A stretch of DNA of 64,000 nt from Streptomyces sp. NBC_00459 (GCF_036013955.1 NZ_CP107903.1:6386001-6450000), one strand, 5' to 3'. Positions 42,563 to 54,230 are shown, numbered from the stretch's first letter. A program made the numbers and translations. Notes: generated by a model from the letters alone, not told the origin.

Positions 42563-45004
42563 ATGGGACGAGCGGACGAGAGACGAGCGCGGCAGCATCG
42601 CGGTGGCCGCCGCGCGGCGCCCAAGCGCTCCTCCAGAGATGTGTCGACCGAGACCGGAACCGGAGCTGAGACCGGTACCGAGGGCGGGACGGTAACCGCG
42701 ACCCAGCCCGCGCCCGCGACCCCGGGCAGGGCGGCGAGCAGGGCGGCGGCGCGCGGCAAGAGCGCCAAGAAGGGCAAGGAAGGTAAGAGTTTCCTGCGTC
42801 GGCTCTTCACCTGGAAGAAGGTCCTCGGGGCGTTCTTCGGCTTCCTGCTGCTCGGTATGGGCGCCTTCGTCGTGCTGTATCTGATGATCGGCGTTCCCGT
42901 GGGCAACGCCGCCGCGGTGAAGCAGAGCAACATCTACAAGTACGGCGACGGCTCCGTCCTCGCCCGCACCGGCACGGTCAACCGCGAGATCGTGGATCTG
43001 AGCGAGGTACCCAAGAAGGTCCAGCTGACCTTTGTCGCCGCCGAGAACAAGTCCTTCTACAAGGATTCCGGCGTCGACCTCAAGGGCACCGCCCGCGGTC
43101 TGATCAACACGCTGTCCGGCAAGGGCAAGCAGGGCGGTTCGACGATCACCCAGCAGTACGTGAAGAACTACTACCTGGAGCAGGACCAGACCATCACGCG
43201 CAAGCTGAAGGAACTGGTCATCTCGCTGAAGGTGGACCAGCAGAAGACCAAGGACTACATCCTCGCCGGCTACATCAACACCAACTACTACGGCCGCGAC
43301 TCCTACGGCATCCAGGCCGCCGCCCAGGCCTACTACCGCGTCGACGCCAAGAAGCTCACCGTCGAGCAGGGCGCGTACCTCGCCGCGCTGCTCCAGGCGC
43401 CGAGCCAGTACGACTGGGCCGTCGCCTCCCCCACCGGCAAGAAGCTGGTCACCGCCCGCTGGAACTACGTACTCGACAACATGGTCGGGGAGGGCTGGCT
43501 CGACAAGTCCGAGCGTGACGCCATGAAGTTCCCGGTGCCGAAGGAGCCGAAGGGTGCCCCGGGGCTGGAGGGCCAGACCGGCTACCTCGTCGACGCCGCC
43601 AAGGCCGAGCTCGCCAGGCAACTCGTCGCGGACGGCACGGCGGACGACACCAACAGCGCGAACGCGCTGGTCGACAAGGGCGGCTGGACGATCACGCTCA
43701 ACATCGACCGGAAGAAGCAGACCGCGCTGGAGGCGGCCGTCAAGGGCCAGCTCACCAGCAAGCTCGACGCGAAGAAGCGCAAGGTCGACGGCAACGTCCA
43801 GGCCGGTGCCGCGTCCGTCGACCCGAAGACCGGGCGGGTGCTCGCGCTGTACGGCGGCACCGACTTCTTCAAGCACTACATCAGCAACGCGACCAGACGC
43901 GACTACCAGCCCGCGTCCACCTTCAAGCCGATCATCCTCGCGGCGGCCATGGAGGAGAAGGCGCGTACGCAGGACGGCGATCTGATCACCCCGGACACCA
44001 AGTACGACGGCACGAGCGGCCGGCAGGTCGTGGACGACGGCAACAAGGTCGGCTTCGGCCCGCCGAACGAGGACGACGCGGACTACGGCGACGTCACCGT
44101 CCAGACCGCGATGAACAAGTCGATCAACTCGGTGTTCGCGCAGATGGGCGTCGACGTCGGGATGTCCGAGGTCATGAAGGTCGCGGACGAACTCGGCCTG
44201 GACACCGAGGGGTTGCAGGCGGTGCCCGCGCAGACCCTCGGCACGATGGGCGCGAGCCCACTGGAGATGGCCGCCGTCTACGCCACTCTCGACAACCACG
44301 GCCGCAAGGTCACCCCGGCCGTCATCAAGTCGGCCGAACACAAGGACCGTACGGTCGAGTTCGACTCCCCGATCGGGGAGCAGGTCATCACCCGCGAGGC
44401 CGCCGACGCGGTCACGTCGGTGCTGACGGGCGTGGTCGACGACGGTACGGCCAAGGTCTCGGTGGCCCAGGCGAAGAACCGCAAGGGCCAGCAGGTGGCC
44501 GGCAAGACGGGTACGTCCGACGAGAACAAGTCGGCCTGGTTCACCGGCTACACGCCCGGTCTGGTCACCTCGGTCGGTCTGTTCGGCGAGGACACGAAGG
44601 CCAACAAGCAGGTCTCGCTGACGGGCGCCACGGGCCTCATCCAGGCGGGCGGCGGCCGGATCAACGGCGGTGGCTACCCGGCGAAGATCTGGGCGGAGTA
44701 CACCTTCGGCGCGATGGGCAAGGTGACCAAGTTCGACCTGGACACCACCCTGGGCGCGGGTGTGAAGCCCACGGCGACCCCGTCGGTGACGCCCTCGGTG
44801 ACCCCGTCGGTGACGCCGTCCGTGACCCCGTCGGTGACGCCTTCGGTGACCCCGTCCGTGACGCCCTCCGTCACGCCGTCCGTGACCCCGTCGGTGACGC
44901 CCTCGGTGACCCCGTCCGTGACCCCGACGACCCCGGCGGCGACCCCGACGGGCGGTTCGGGGGGCATCACCCTGGATCCGCCGGAGCCGGACGACAGCCA
45001 GTAG
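42563..45004 (+). CDS. Bifunctional penicillin-binding protein (transglycosylase/transpeptidase)
   Basis: 813 residues from ATG 42563, chosen because family proteins begin MGRA-type; ATG 42524 is an alternative. Basic Arg/Ser/Thr-rich cytoplasmic tail, one helix at about residues 97-120, GT51 glycosyltransferase with VAAENKSFYKDSGVD and GGSTITQQYVKNYYL, then the transpeptidase domain with SxxK in ASTFKP, SxN in KSINS and KTGT. Polymerises and cross-links peptidoglycan. The C-terminus bears 12 TPSV repeats. A GTG-rich shadow on the other strand is not a gene. Confidence 0.93.
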   Translation: MGRADERRARQHRGGRRAAPKRSSRDVSTETGTGAETGTEGGTVTATQPAPATPGRAASRAAARGKSAKKGKEGKSFLRRLFTWKKVLGAFFGFLLLGMGAFVVLYLMIGVPVGNAAAVKQSNIYKYGDGSVLARTGTVNREIVDLSEVPKKVQLTFVAAENKSFYKDSGVDLKGTARGLINTLSGKGKQGGSTITQQYVKNYYLEQDQTITRKLKELVISLKVDQQKTKDYILAGYINTNYYGRDSYGIQAAAQAYYRVDAKKLTVEQGAYLAALLQAPSQYDWAVASPTGKKLVTARWNYVLDNMVGEGWLDKSERDAMKFPVPKEPKGAPGLEGQTGYLVDAAKAELARQLVADGTADDTNSANALVDKGGWTITLNIDRKKQTALEAAVKGQLTSKLDAKKRKVDGNVQAGAASVDPKTGRVLALYGGTDFFKHYISNATRRDYQPASTFKPIILAAAMEEKARTQDGDLITPDTKYDGTSGRQVVDDGNKVGFGPPNEDDADYGDVTVQTAMNKSINSVFAQMGVDVGMSEVMKVADELGLDTEGLQAVPAQTLGTMGASPLEMAAVYATLDNHGRKVTPAVIKSAEHKDRTVEFDSPIGEQVITREAADAVTSVLTGVVDDGTAKVSVAQAKNRKGQQVAGKTGTSDENKSAWFTGYTPGLVTSVGLFGEDTKANKQVSLTGATGLIQAGGGRINGGGYPAKIWAEYTFGAMGKVTKFDLDTTLGAGVKPTATPSVTPSVTPSVTPSVTPSVTPSVTPSVTPSVTPSVTPSVTPSVTPSVTPTTPAATPTGGSGGITLDPPEPDDSQ
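44777..44920 (+). repeat. Twelve-fold TPSV-encoding tandem repeat
   Basis: Twelve consecutive 12-bp units, each encoding Thr-Pro-Ser-Val, with synonymous differences between units, extend the extracellular C-terminus of the penicillin-binding protein as a probable Pro-rich wall-spanning stalk. It is a likely site of copy-number variation. Confidence 0.95.
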
Positions 45005-45026
45005 CGGGCAGACAGACAGGCAGTAC

Positions 45027-45072
45027 GTACGAGAGGGGGCTCCCGGTGATCACCGGGAGCCCCCTCTCGTAC
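45027..45072. terminator. 46-nt perfect palindrome, bidirectional terminator
   Basis: GTACGAGAGGGGGCTCCCGG and its exact complement meet at TGATCA without a spacer: every base pairs, with 23-bp arms. It sits between the convergent penicillin-binding-protein and phosphatase genes. Confidence 0.88.
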
Positions 45073-45095
45073 AGGTCGTACCTACGCGCGACCCC

Positions 45096-47438
45096 TCACG
45101 TCCGGTTCAGCTCGAACCAGACCACCTTCCCCGTGCTCAGCCGGGTCGCGCCCCAGCGCCGGGCCAGCCGGTTGACGAGATACAGCCCTCGCCCGCCCTC
45201 GTCCGTGGCCCGCGCCTGCCGCAGCCGCGGCAGCTGCGGCACGTCGTCACCGACCTCGCAGCGCAGTACGTCGGTGCGCAGCAGCCGGAGGGTGATCGGC
45301 TTGGACGCGTAACGCACCGCGTTCGTCACGACCTCGCTGACCAGCAGCTCCACCGAGTCCGTCAGGTCCTCCAGGCCCCACCGGGACAGCGCGCGCCGGG
45401 CGAGCCGACGGGCCCGGCCGGGCGCCGCGTCCTCCGGGTCCAGGTACCAGTACGCGACATCGCTCGGCGCGATGCCGTCGAAGCGGGCGGCGAGCAGCGC
45501 GATGTCGTCGTCCCGGTCGCCCGGGCCGAGCATGTCGAGGACCTCGTCGCACAGCGCTTCGAGGGGCGGCGGATGGTCGGGCCCGGTCAGCTGGGCGGTC
45601 GCGGCGAGCTTCTCGCGCAGCTGCTCTATCCCGGTCCAGACGTCGCGCAGCCGGGACTCGACGAGCCCGTCCGTGTAGAGGAAGAGGGTGGCACCGGCGG
45701 GCGCGTCCAGTTCCACGGCCTCGAAGTCGACACCGCCGACCCCGATGGGCGCGCCGGACGGCACCTTCAGTACCTCGGCCCGGCCGCCCAGGTGCAGCAG
45801 GACGGGCGGCGGATGGCCGGCGTTGGCGATGGTGATCCGGTGGGATACCGGGTCGTACACCGCGTACAGGCAGGTCGCCATGCGGTCCGTACCGAGCCGC
45901 TGGGCCTGTTCGTCGAGGTGGTGCAGGACCTCCTGCGGGGGCAGGTCGAGCCCGGCGAGGGTCTGCGCGGTCGTCCGTAGCTGGCCCATGATGGCCGCGC
46001 TGGTCATGGAGTGGCCCATGACGTCGCCGACGACGAGCGCGACCCGGCTGCCGGGCAGCGGGATGGCGTCGTACCAGTCACCGCCGACGCGGGCGGTCTC
46101 GGCGGCGGGCAGGTACCGGGACGCCAGCCGTACGCCCGTCGGGCGCGGCAGGGTCTCCGGCAGCATCGTGCGCTGCAACTCGTCGGCGATGTAGGCCTCG
46201 CGGCCGTACAGCACCGCCTTGTCGATGCCGAGGGCGCTGTGGGTGGCGAGCTGGGCGGCCACGAGGAGGTCGTCCGTCTCGAACGGGATGCGCTCAGGGC
46301 GGCGCAGGAACAGCGCGGCCCCGATGACCCGGCGCCGGCCGCGCAGCGGGGCGAGGATCGCCCGCTGTCCGTCCGGCACCTCCAGGTCGCAGGCCTCGCC
46401 GAGCAGTTCGGGCAGGGCCGCGCGGGCGGCGGGCGCGTCCGCGAAGACGGGCCGGACGCCGCGCAGCACCTCGGCGAGCGCGCCGCCGGGACGCACCTCG
46501 CACAGTTCGGCGCTGACCGGGGACAGCTCGGGCGGCTGCGGGGGGACGGCGGAGGTGGCCAGGAAGCCGTTCTCGGTGTCCCGGTCCTGCGGCAGCCGGT
46601 CGGTGCGGCGCAGCCGCAGCACCAGCGGGCCGGTGGGCCGCTCGTCGCCGACCGGCAGCGGATCGCGCAGATAGACGAGGATCGTGTCGGAGAACGTCGG
46701 CACGGTCGCCCGGCACAGCCCCATCACGATCTCGTCGAGGTCGATGCCCCGCGCGATACGCCGGGTCGCGGCGCCGACGAACCGCAGCCGGTCGCCGTCC
46801 CGCCGCATCGGCAGGGGAGTGCCGGCGGGGTTGCCCTGCCCGGAACGCCGCTCCTTGCCCGCGAGGGCGCTCGCATCCGGGTCGACGCCGTCGGCGGGGC
46901 CGTTCGGGCTCGCGTGGTTCTCCGTGGCGTGGTGCTCCGTCGTGTGGTTCTCCGTGCCCGGGCGGGCCGTCTCGGCGCCCGGCTGGACCGGGATGCTGTC
47001 CGGCACCGGACGCGGACGGTGTGCGTCGGGCTCGGTCGAGGACGGCTGGTCGGGCTGCGAGTGCTCGGGCCCGGGGGTGGCCGGGGGACCGGTGGGGTTG
47101 GGGCCGGTGGAGCCGGACGTACCGGTACCAGTACCCGAGCTGGATGCCATCGCTCCTGTTCCCGCCTCTGTTCCCGCTGTGCCCGCGTCGTGCGCGGCTC
47201 TACCGGCGCCACCGACGGTCTCGGGGCTCTCGGAGCCTGTCACGGGGCAGGGGGCGGCCTCCAGTCCACCGGCGGCCCCTCCCTGCCCTGTCGTCTGCTT
47301 CGGCAGAGGCTGAGCAGCCGCCGCCTCCGGGGAACGCAGAAGCGCCCCGCGGGTGTCCGCGGGGATGTCCGGCCGGCCGGTGCCCGGCCGACTGCGCTCG
47401 TGCGAGGTGGGTTGCTCCGTCACGCGTGTCGAATCCAT
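45096..47438 (-). CDS. PP2C (SpoIIE-type) phosphatase with GAF and anti-sigma-like ATPase domains
   Basis: 780 residues. A long Pro/Gly/Thr-rich, probably unfolded N-terminus covers about 1-205. A GAF-like sensor domain occupies about 215-390. The PP2C domain, about 410-630, has RVGGDWYDAIPLPG, VVGDVMGHSMTSA and LYTDGLVESR, with the metal-binding Asp residues. The C-terminal HATPase_c_2 domain, about 650-778, contains LLVSEVVTNAVRYA and EGGRGLYLVNRL. Such proteins dephosphorylate anti-sigma antagonists and also act on partner-switching sigma factors. ATG 47438. Convergent with the penicillin-binding-protein gene. Confidence 0.92.
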   Translation of the reverse strand: MDSTRVTEQPTSHERSRPGTGRPDIPADTRGALLRSPEAAAAQPLPKQTTGQGGAAGGLEAAPCPVTGSESPETVGGAGRAAHDAGTAGTEAGTGAMASSSGTGTGTSGSTGPNPTGPPATPGPEHSQPDQPSSTEPDAHRPRPVPDSIPVQPGAETARPGTENHTTEHHATENHASPNGPADGVDPDASALAGKERRSGQGNPAGTPLPMRRDGDRLRFVGAATRRIARGIDLDEIVMGLCRATVPTFSDTILVYLRDPLPVGDERPTGPLVLRLRRTDRLPQDRDTENGFLATSAVPPQPPELSPVSAELCEVRPGGALAEVLRGVRPVFADAPAARAALPELLGEACDLEVPDGQRAILAPLRGRRRVIGAALFLRRPERIPFETDDLLVAAQLATHSALGIDKAVLYGREAYIADELQRTMLPETLPRPTGVRLASRYLPAAETARVGGDWYDAIPLPGSRVALVVGDVMGHSMTSAAIMGQLRTTAQTLAGLDLPPQEVLHHLDEQAQRLGTDRMATCLYAVYDPVSHRITIANAGHPPPVLLHLGGRAEVLKVPSGAPIGVGGVDFEAVELDAPAGATLFLYTDGLVESRLRDVWTGIEQLREKLAATAQLTGPDHPPPLEALCDEVLDMLGPGDRDDDIALLAARFDGIAPSDVAYWYLDPEDAAPGRARRLARRALSRWGLEDLTDSVELLVSEVVTNAVRYASKPITLRLLRTDVLRCEVGDDVPQLPRLRQARATDEGGRGLYLVNRLARRWGATRLSTGKVVWFELNRT

Positions 47439-47718
47439 CCGTCCGGGGCTGCGCGCTGTACACGCAGTTGGTCCCGCCGACTTCCCGATACCCGGAATAC
47501 GTGCCCCAGGAACGAAAAACCGGCGTGGTCAGAGGTTGTTCCTGGTGCACCGGCAGGCCCTGTTCGGCCCGGACCGGTGCTGCCCTCGTACCCCTCGCTC
47601 ACGTCCTGCCGCCCCTCGGTGACGTATGGTCAGGCCCGGCGCATTTTCCGGCAGTTACGGTTGTGCGCCCTTGCGGAGGACGATCCTACGGTTGTGCACC
47701 GGGGGCGCATCAAGGGTC

Positions 47719-48411
47719 TCATGACGACATGTGCGCGGGCGTACGGTCCCAGTCCTCCGGCAGAGACGGTACAGCCCACGAGGGATCCGGGCGCCAGTGC
47801 TGCCAGCCATCCGCGAACGGCGCCCCCCAGGCATGGATGACCTCCACGGCCGAACGCCCCGCTTCCCTTACCCGTTCGGCGAGTTGGGCGTCCATCAGCC
47901 CGGCCTGCTGGGCCTGCGCGAACTCGTCCTCGTCGCGCCATTCCCAAGTCCGGTCGGGATTCACGGTGATGTCGAGGAAATGGTCCTCGGAGTCGACCCC
48001 GCCGGCCCAACGGGCAAGAGGCTCCTCCAGGTTCACGTACCAGTTCTTGAACTGCCAGCCCGGTTCCCAGAAGAGCCACACCGACCAGGGCTCGGAGGGC
48101 CGCGCCAGCTTCAGCACCCCGGTGCCGAACCAGCGGTCGCGCTGCACGGTCCGGGGCTTGGTGTACCGCGATTCCAGCGGCTCCACATGCACGGGCGTAC
48201 CGTCGGCGAGCACGGGCTTGACGCACTCGGTGCCGGGGGCCATCCACACGGCGAGCACCTCGGGATCGTCCCGTACGACGGTGACGGGACGCACGATGTG
48301 GAAGCGCTCGCCGGAGTTCTCGCGGTACCGCCAAAGGATCTGACTCCCGGCGGACCAGTACGCCGCCGATCCGCCCGCTTCCACTCGTCTCACCGCTCCG
48401 TCGTCTGTCAT
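47719..48411 (-). CDS. DUF402 domain protein
   Basis: 230 residues. The DUF402 core is visible: GSQILWRYRENSGERFHIVRP near the N-terminus, WFWEP-type motif in SVWLFWEPGWQFKNWYVNLE and DSEDHFLDITVNPDRTWEWRDEDEF, which holds conserved acidic metal ligands. DUF402 enzymes of the YtqA/FomD type hydrolyse nucleoside diphosphates or pyrophosphate-like bonds; this one's substrate is unknown. ATG 48411. About 280 bp of plain intergenic sequence separate it from the phosphatase start. Confidence 0.88.
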   Translation of the reverse strand: MTDDGAVRRVEAGGSAAYWSAGSQILWRYRENSGERFHIVRPVTVVRDDPEVLAVWMAPGTECVKPVLADGTPVHVEPLESRYTKPRTVQRDRWFGTGVLKLARPSEPWSVWLFWEPGWQFKNWYVNLEEPLARWAGGVDSEDHFLDITVNPDRTWEWRDEDEFAQAQQAGLMDAQLAERVREAGRSAVEVIHAWGAPFADGWQHWRPDPSWAVPSLPEDWDRTPAHMSS

Positions 48412-48484
48412 GGAGAGATATTAGGTGCCCCGGGCATACGACGCTGCGGTGCGCGTCACGGTTCTCGCCAGTGGCTCGATGACG

Positions 48485-49870
48485 TTACGGGCGCGTCATC
48501 CGCAGGACATCAAGCGCCGTGTCGAGCTGCTCGACGGTGAGATCGCCGCGCTCCACATACCCCGATTCCAGGACGACTTGGCGAATCGTCTTCTTCTCGG
48601 CGAGCGACTTCTTGGCCACCTTGGCCGCTTCCTCGTACCCGATGTACTTGTTCAGCGGAGTGACGACGGAGGGCGAGGACTCGGCGTACTCACGCGCCCG
48701 CTCCCGATGGGCGACGATCCCGTCGACGGTCCGATCGGCGAGCAGCCGGGAGACGTTGGCGAGCAGCCGCACGGACTCAAGGACATTCTTCGCGATCACG
48801 GGCAGCATGACATTGAGCTCGAAGTTCCCGGCGGCACCGGCGGTGGTGACGGTGACGTCGTTGCCGATGACCTGTGCGGCGACCATGAGCACGGCCTCGG
48901 GAATCACGGGATTGACCTTGCCGGGCATGATGGACGACCCCGGCTGAAGATCGGGCAGGCTGATCTCGGCGAGCCCGGTCCGGGGCCCGGAGGCCATCCA
49001 CCGAAGATCGTTCGCGATCTTGGTCAGCCCGACGGCGATGGTCCGCAGCTGCCCGCTCGTCTCGACGATCCCGTCCCGCGCGCCCTGCGCCTCGAAATGG
49101 TCGCGAGCCTCGGTGAGGGGCAACCCGGTGGTACGGGCGACCTCTTCGATCACCGCGGCCGAGAACCCGGGCGGCGTGTTGATCCCGGTCCCGACGGCGG
49201 TGCCGCCGAGGGGCAGCTCGGCGAGCCGGGGCAGGGAGGCACGGAGCCGCTCGACGCCGTAGCGCACCTGGGCGGCGTACCCCCCGAACTCCTGTCCGAG
49301 CGTCACGGGCGTGGCGTCCATGAGATGCGTACGCCCCGACTTCACGACGTCGGCGAACTCCTCGGACTTGCGGGTGAGGGCGTCGGCGAGGTGGTCGAGG
49401 GCGGGGATCAGGTCACGGGTGACGGCGGCGGTGGCGGCGATGTGGATGGAGGAGGGGAACACGTCGTTGGAGGACTGAGACGCGTTGACATGATCATTGG
49501 GGTGTACGTCCCTCCCCAACCGCTCACTCGCAAGGGTGGCGATGACTTCGTTGGCGTTCATGTTGGAGGAGGTGCCGGACCCGGTCTGGAAGACGTCGAC
49601 CGGGAAGTGCTCGTCCCAGTCCCCGGCGGCGACCTGGTCGGCGGCCTCCTGAATCGCCCCGGCGATGTCCTTGTCGATGACCCCGAGCTGAGCGTTGACC
49701 TTGGCGGCGGCGCCCTTGATCCGGGCGAGGGCCTCGATGTGAGCCCGCTCGATACGTTGCCCGGAGACGGGGAAGTTCTCGACGGCACGCTGGGTCTGGG
49801 CCCGCCACTTGGCGTGGGCGGGGACGCGGATGTCGCCCATGGAGTCGTGTTCGATGCGGTATTCGCTCAT
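48485..49870 (-). CDS. fumC: Class II fumarate hydratase
   Basis: 461 residues of the fumarase/aspartase superfamily. FQTGSGTSSNMNANEV (first conserved region), SGRTHLMDATPVTLGQE and the signature PGSSIMPGKVNPV with the catalytic Ser loop are all present. Interconverts fumarate and L-malate; iron-independent, homotetramer. ATG 49870. It is followed upstream by a membrane protein and then a class I fumarase on the same strand. Confidence 0.96.
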   Translation of the reverse strand: MSEYRIEHDSMGDIRVPAHAKWRAQTQRAVENFPVSGQRIERAHIEALARIKGAAAKVNAQLGVIDKDIAGAIQEAADQVAAGDWDEHFPVDVFQTGSGTSSNMNANEVIATLASERLGRDVHPNDHVNASQSSNDVFPSSIHIAATAAVTRDLIPALDHLADALTRKSEEFADVVKSGRTHLMDATPVTLGQEFGGYAAQVRYGVERLRASLPRLAELPLGGTAVGTGINTPPGFSAAVIEEVARTTGLPLTEARDHFEAQGARDGIVETSGQLRTIAVGLTKIANDLRWMASGPRTGLAEISLPDLQPGSSIMPGKVNPVIPEAVLMVAAQVIGNDVTVTTAGAAGNFELNVMLPVIAKNVLESVRLLANVSRLLADRTVDGIVAHRERAREYAESSPSVVTPLNKYIGYEEAAKVAKKSLAEKKTIRQVVLESGYVERGDLTVEQLDTALDVLRMTRP

Positions 49871-49924
49871 GCCGGGTACAGCGATCGGGACATCGCAGAT
49901 GTTCCGGCCCGTGCGCCGAACGCC

Positions 49925-50899
49925 TCAGCAGGCCGGGTCGCCCTGGGCCGAGACCGTGCATTCGGTCACGAGGGGATCTCTAGGGCTCACCTCGAACATC
50001 TGCTCGCTGTGCTCGGCGATGCCGTGGACGGTGAAGTCCTTGCCGTTGTTCGTGATCTCCTGGGTGTGGGTGCCCTCGGAATCGACATAGGTGGCCTCGA
50101 ACGACTTCCAGGTGCAGTCCTGCGTCCCGGAGGTGACCGCGATCCGCAGCCCGCCCGGGGTCGCCCCGTTGCCGAGGTCGATCTTGCGGTGGGCGAAGAA
50201 CGGCTTCCCGAGGTTCTCCTCCGAGATGGCGAGCGCGACGGGATCGGGGCGCGTCAGGTCGAAGAGCATGCCCTCGTAGCCGCTGCCCCCCTGCCCCACG
50301 AAGTCGATGGCCGCGACAGCCCGAGCCGGAGTGCATCTCAGACCCTTGACACGCAGGTCGTTGACGACGAGGCCGGCTTGCCGGTCGCTGAGAAGATCCA
50401 CCAGCCAGGCTTCCGAGTAAGCGGGAGAGGAGCCCTTCATGGCAGCGGGACGGACGGCCGCGTAAAAGACGTCCCGCCCGTGGCGGGCCTTCATGAAGGA
50501 CCACAGGTTGCCGATGTCCGCCACGCCCATGCCGAGCAGCGTGCGCTTTTCCTCGGTGGAGAACGGCTTGTCGAAGAGAGTCGCGTCGGGGTCGCCGGGG
50601 TCCCACGCGTCCGCCCGCACGGAGGCCGTGAACGCCGGACCCGCATGATCGATCTTGTCGTCGGCCTCGCTCGCGACCTGTGCGTCGTGCTCGGCGAACA
50701 ACCAGTCGGCGCTCCTGGCCCCGAGGGCAGCCAGGACCGTGAGCACCGTCCCGCAGGCCAGGCTGACGGCGATCCGCCGGTTGCGGGCCCGCCGCTCCAG
50801 CCCGGCCGCCTCGGGCACGACGGTGGCGATGACATCGTCCGCGAGGGAGGACGACGCCACGGGTTGCCGCTCGGGCGGCGGTGTGTCGGTTTCGGACAT
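49925..50899 (-). CDS. Membrane-anchored protein between two fumarases, unknown
   Basis: 324 residues. A short cytoplasmic N-terminus (about 40 residues) precedes one transmembrane helix (VSLACGTVLTVLAALGARSA, about residues 46-65) and an extracytoplasmic domain with GLRCTPARAV, TSGTQDCTWKSF and, near the C-terminus, three cysteines that could form disulfides. ATG 50899. It lies between fumC and the class I fumarase gene on the same strand, about 50-100 bp from each. No family recognised; linkage to fumarate metabolism is positional only. Confidence 0.75.
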   Translation of the reverse strand: MSETDTPPPERQPVASSSLADDVIATVVPEAAGLERRARNRRIAVSLACGTVLTVLAALGARSADWLFAEHDAQVASEADDKIDHAGPAFTASVRADAWDPGDPDATLFDKPFSTEEKRTLLGMGVADIGNLWSFMKARHGRDVFYAAVRPAAMKGSSPAYSEAWLVDLLSDRQAGLVVNDLRVKGLRCTPARAVAAIDFVGQGGSGYEGMLFDLTRPDPVALAISEENLGKPFFAHRKIDLGNGATPGGLRIAVTSGTQDCTWKSFEATYVDSEGTHTQEITNNGKDFTVHGIAEHSEQMFEVSPRDPLVTECTVSAQGDPAC

Positions 50900-50997
50900 G
50901 AGGCGGGCCCACCAGAATTCGAGAGACCGTGACGAAAAGGGAGTTGATGCTACGTCACGGACCTCGCCGCAGGTGGGCCCGCCTTGGAAGAGCCGGG

Positions 50998-52680
<1,683 letters not shown>

Positions 52681-52851
52681 TCCTCACTCGACGAAGACAG
52701 TGGCCGGCCTTCATCGGCGGGCGCCCACCAGGGTATGACCTGCCGGCGAGGGGAAGCTTGTTAGGTAGGACTCAGTTGAGAAGGGGGCAGCTCGAACGAG
52801 GTTCCTCCACACCCCTAGTCGCGATCTATCGCGTTTGGGTACGCTGCTGTC

Positions 52852-53550
52852 GTGGACCTTCAGAAGCAGACCGAACCGCGCGCGTCCGAACTCCGCGCCT
52901 CGGACGCCGACCGTGACCGCGTCGCGGATCTCCTGCGCGAGGCGCTGGCCGAGGGCCGCCTCACGCCCGACGAGCACTCCGAGCGCGTCGAGGGGGTGCT
53001 GAGCGCCAAGACGGTCGGCGAACTGGAGGTCTTCGTACGGGACCTGCCCGCCGGTCACCGGTCCCACGCGCCCCGGGCCGCGGCGTGGGGATACACGCCC
53101 GCGCCCAACCGCCCCACCCCGGGCGCGATCCCGCTCGACCCCGACGACAACGTGGTGGCGGTCTTCAGTGCCGCCGTCCGCAAGGGCCGCTGGCGCGCGG
53201 GTCGCCGTATCCACGCGTACGCGATCTTCGGCAGCGTCGAGATCGACCTCAGTGAGGCGATATTCGAGTACCAGCAGGTCGTGATCAAGGCGATCTCGGT
53301 CTTCGGCAACGTCGAGATCCGCGTCCCGGAGAACGTCTCGTTGCGCGGCACCGGCGGCGGTGTGCTCGGCAACTTCGAGGTGAGCACGCTGGATTCGGGC
53401 GATCCCGACGCACCCGTGGTCTATGTGGACGGACTGGCCATACTCGGAAATGTCGAGGCGAAACCCAAGCGTGGCAAGGTGATCGGGGACATCCTCGACC
53501 TCGTCTCCCGCAAGGTCGACAGGAGTTTGCGCAAGCACCTGGACCGTTGA
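52852..53550 (+). CDS. DUF1707 and LiaF-like C-terminal domain protein
   Basis: 232 residues. The N-terminal DUF1707 (RASDADRDRVADLLREALAEGRLTPDEHSERV) is a short helical domain found in Streptomyces near stress genes. After a Pro/His-rich linker, a beta-helical C-terminal part (FSAAVRKGRWRAGRRIHAYA, IFGSVEIDLSEAIF, VFGNVEIRVPENV) matches the LiaF/DUF2154 family of cell-envelope-associated sensors. GTG 52852, divergent from the class I fumarase gene with about 170 bp between. Confidence 0.88.
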   Translation: MDLQKQTEPRASELRASDADRDRVADLLREALAEGRLTPDEHSERVEGVLSAKTVGELEVFVRDLPAGHRSHAPRAAAWGYTPAPNRPTPGAIPLDPDDNVVAVFSAAVRKGRWRAGRRIHAYAIFGSVEIDLSEAIFEYQQVVIKAISVFGNVEIRVPENVSLRGTGGGVLGNFEVSTLDSGDPDAPVVYVDGLAILGNVEAKPKRGKVIGDILDLVSRKVDRSLRKHLDR

Positions 53551-53838
53551 CGGTTGTGAATTCGGTCGCACCCGAAGCGATTCGGTCAGGTCACGACGCC
53601 CCGACAATGCCCTGGAACCCCAGCGGTTGGGAACTCAGTGCATAGGCGCGCGCACAGCGGGTAGGGCTTGCTGCATCGTCTCTTGGAGGGTGCCGTGGGC
53701 TTCACGCGGAACCCGGTACGCCCGGCAAGCGCGCGCCTTGCGATCGCATGCTCCGGACGCTCCGGAACCGTCGCCCCGGCCCACGTGGGCCCCACGGCTC
53801 CCTCCAGCTCGCGAAGAAGCCGTCGTCAGGAGTAGACC

Positions 53839-54210
53839 GTGCTGCAACCGCCGCATTCGTCCCTGCAGGTCGCCGCCGTTCCGCCCCAGCGGGTGCCGGA
53901 GCGGGAGAGGGACCAGGACGCCCCGTGGCACACCGAGGCGGTGTGCCGGCGCGACGAGGCGGGTCTCTTCTTCGCCCCATCGAAGGAACCGACCGCGGCC
54001 AGGCTCTCCCGGGAGCAGGCGGCCAAGCGGGTGTGCGGCGGCTGTCCCGTCATGGTGGAGTGCCGTGAACACGCGCTGCTGCAACCCGAGCCGTACGGCG
54101 TCTGGGGCGGCCTCACCGCCGCCGAGCGCCGTGTGGTCCTGGCCAGGCGCCGCCGCCGCGAAATGGAACTCAAGAAGGCCGCCCACGGCACGATAGCCGC
54201 GGCGGGCTGA
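53839..54210 (+). CDS. wblI: WhiB-family iron-sulfur transcription factor
   Basis: 123 residues. Four cluster-binding cysteines, Cys36, Cys66, Cys69 and Cys75 (C-x29-C-x2-C-x5-C), and the GVWGG turn followed by a basic C-terminal helix (RRRRREMELKKAA) that contacts DNA. GTG 53839 follows AGGAG at a good spacing. I name it wblI because of its position before glpX and after the fumarase genes in S. coelicolor as I remember it; the family call is firm, the symbol is tentative. Confidence 0.9.
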   Translation: MLQPPHSSLQVAAVPPQRVPERERDQDAPWHTEAVCRRDEAGLFFAPSKEPTAARLSREQAAKRVCGGCPVMVECREHALLQPEPYGVWGGLTAAERRVVLARRRRREMELKKAAHGTIAAAG

Positions 54211-54230
54211 CCCCAGCGGGTCATGACCGA

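Noticed and set aside
44777..44920. CRISPR array
   Set aside because: The repeats are coding, 12 bp long and without spacers.
48425..50932. An 835-codon plus-strand frame over fumC
   Set aside because: Antisense to fumC and the membrane protein gene, with Gly/Asp-rich shadow composition; no domain seen.
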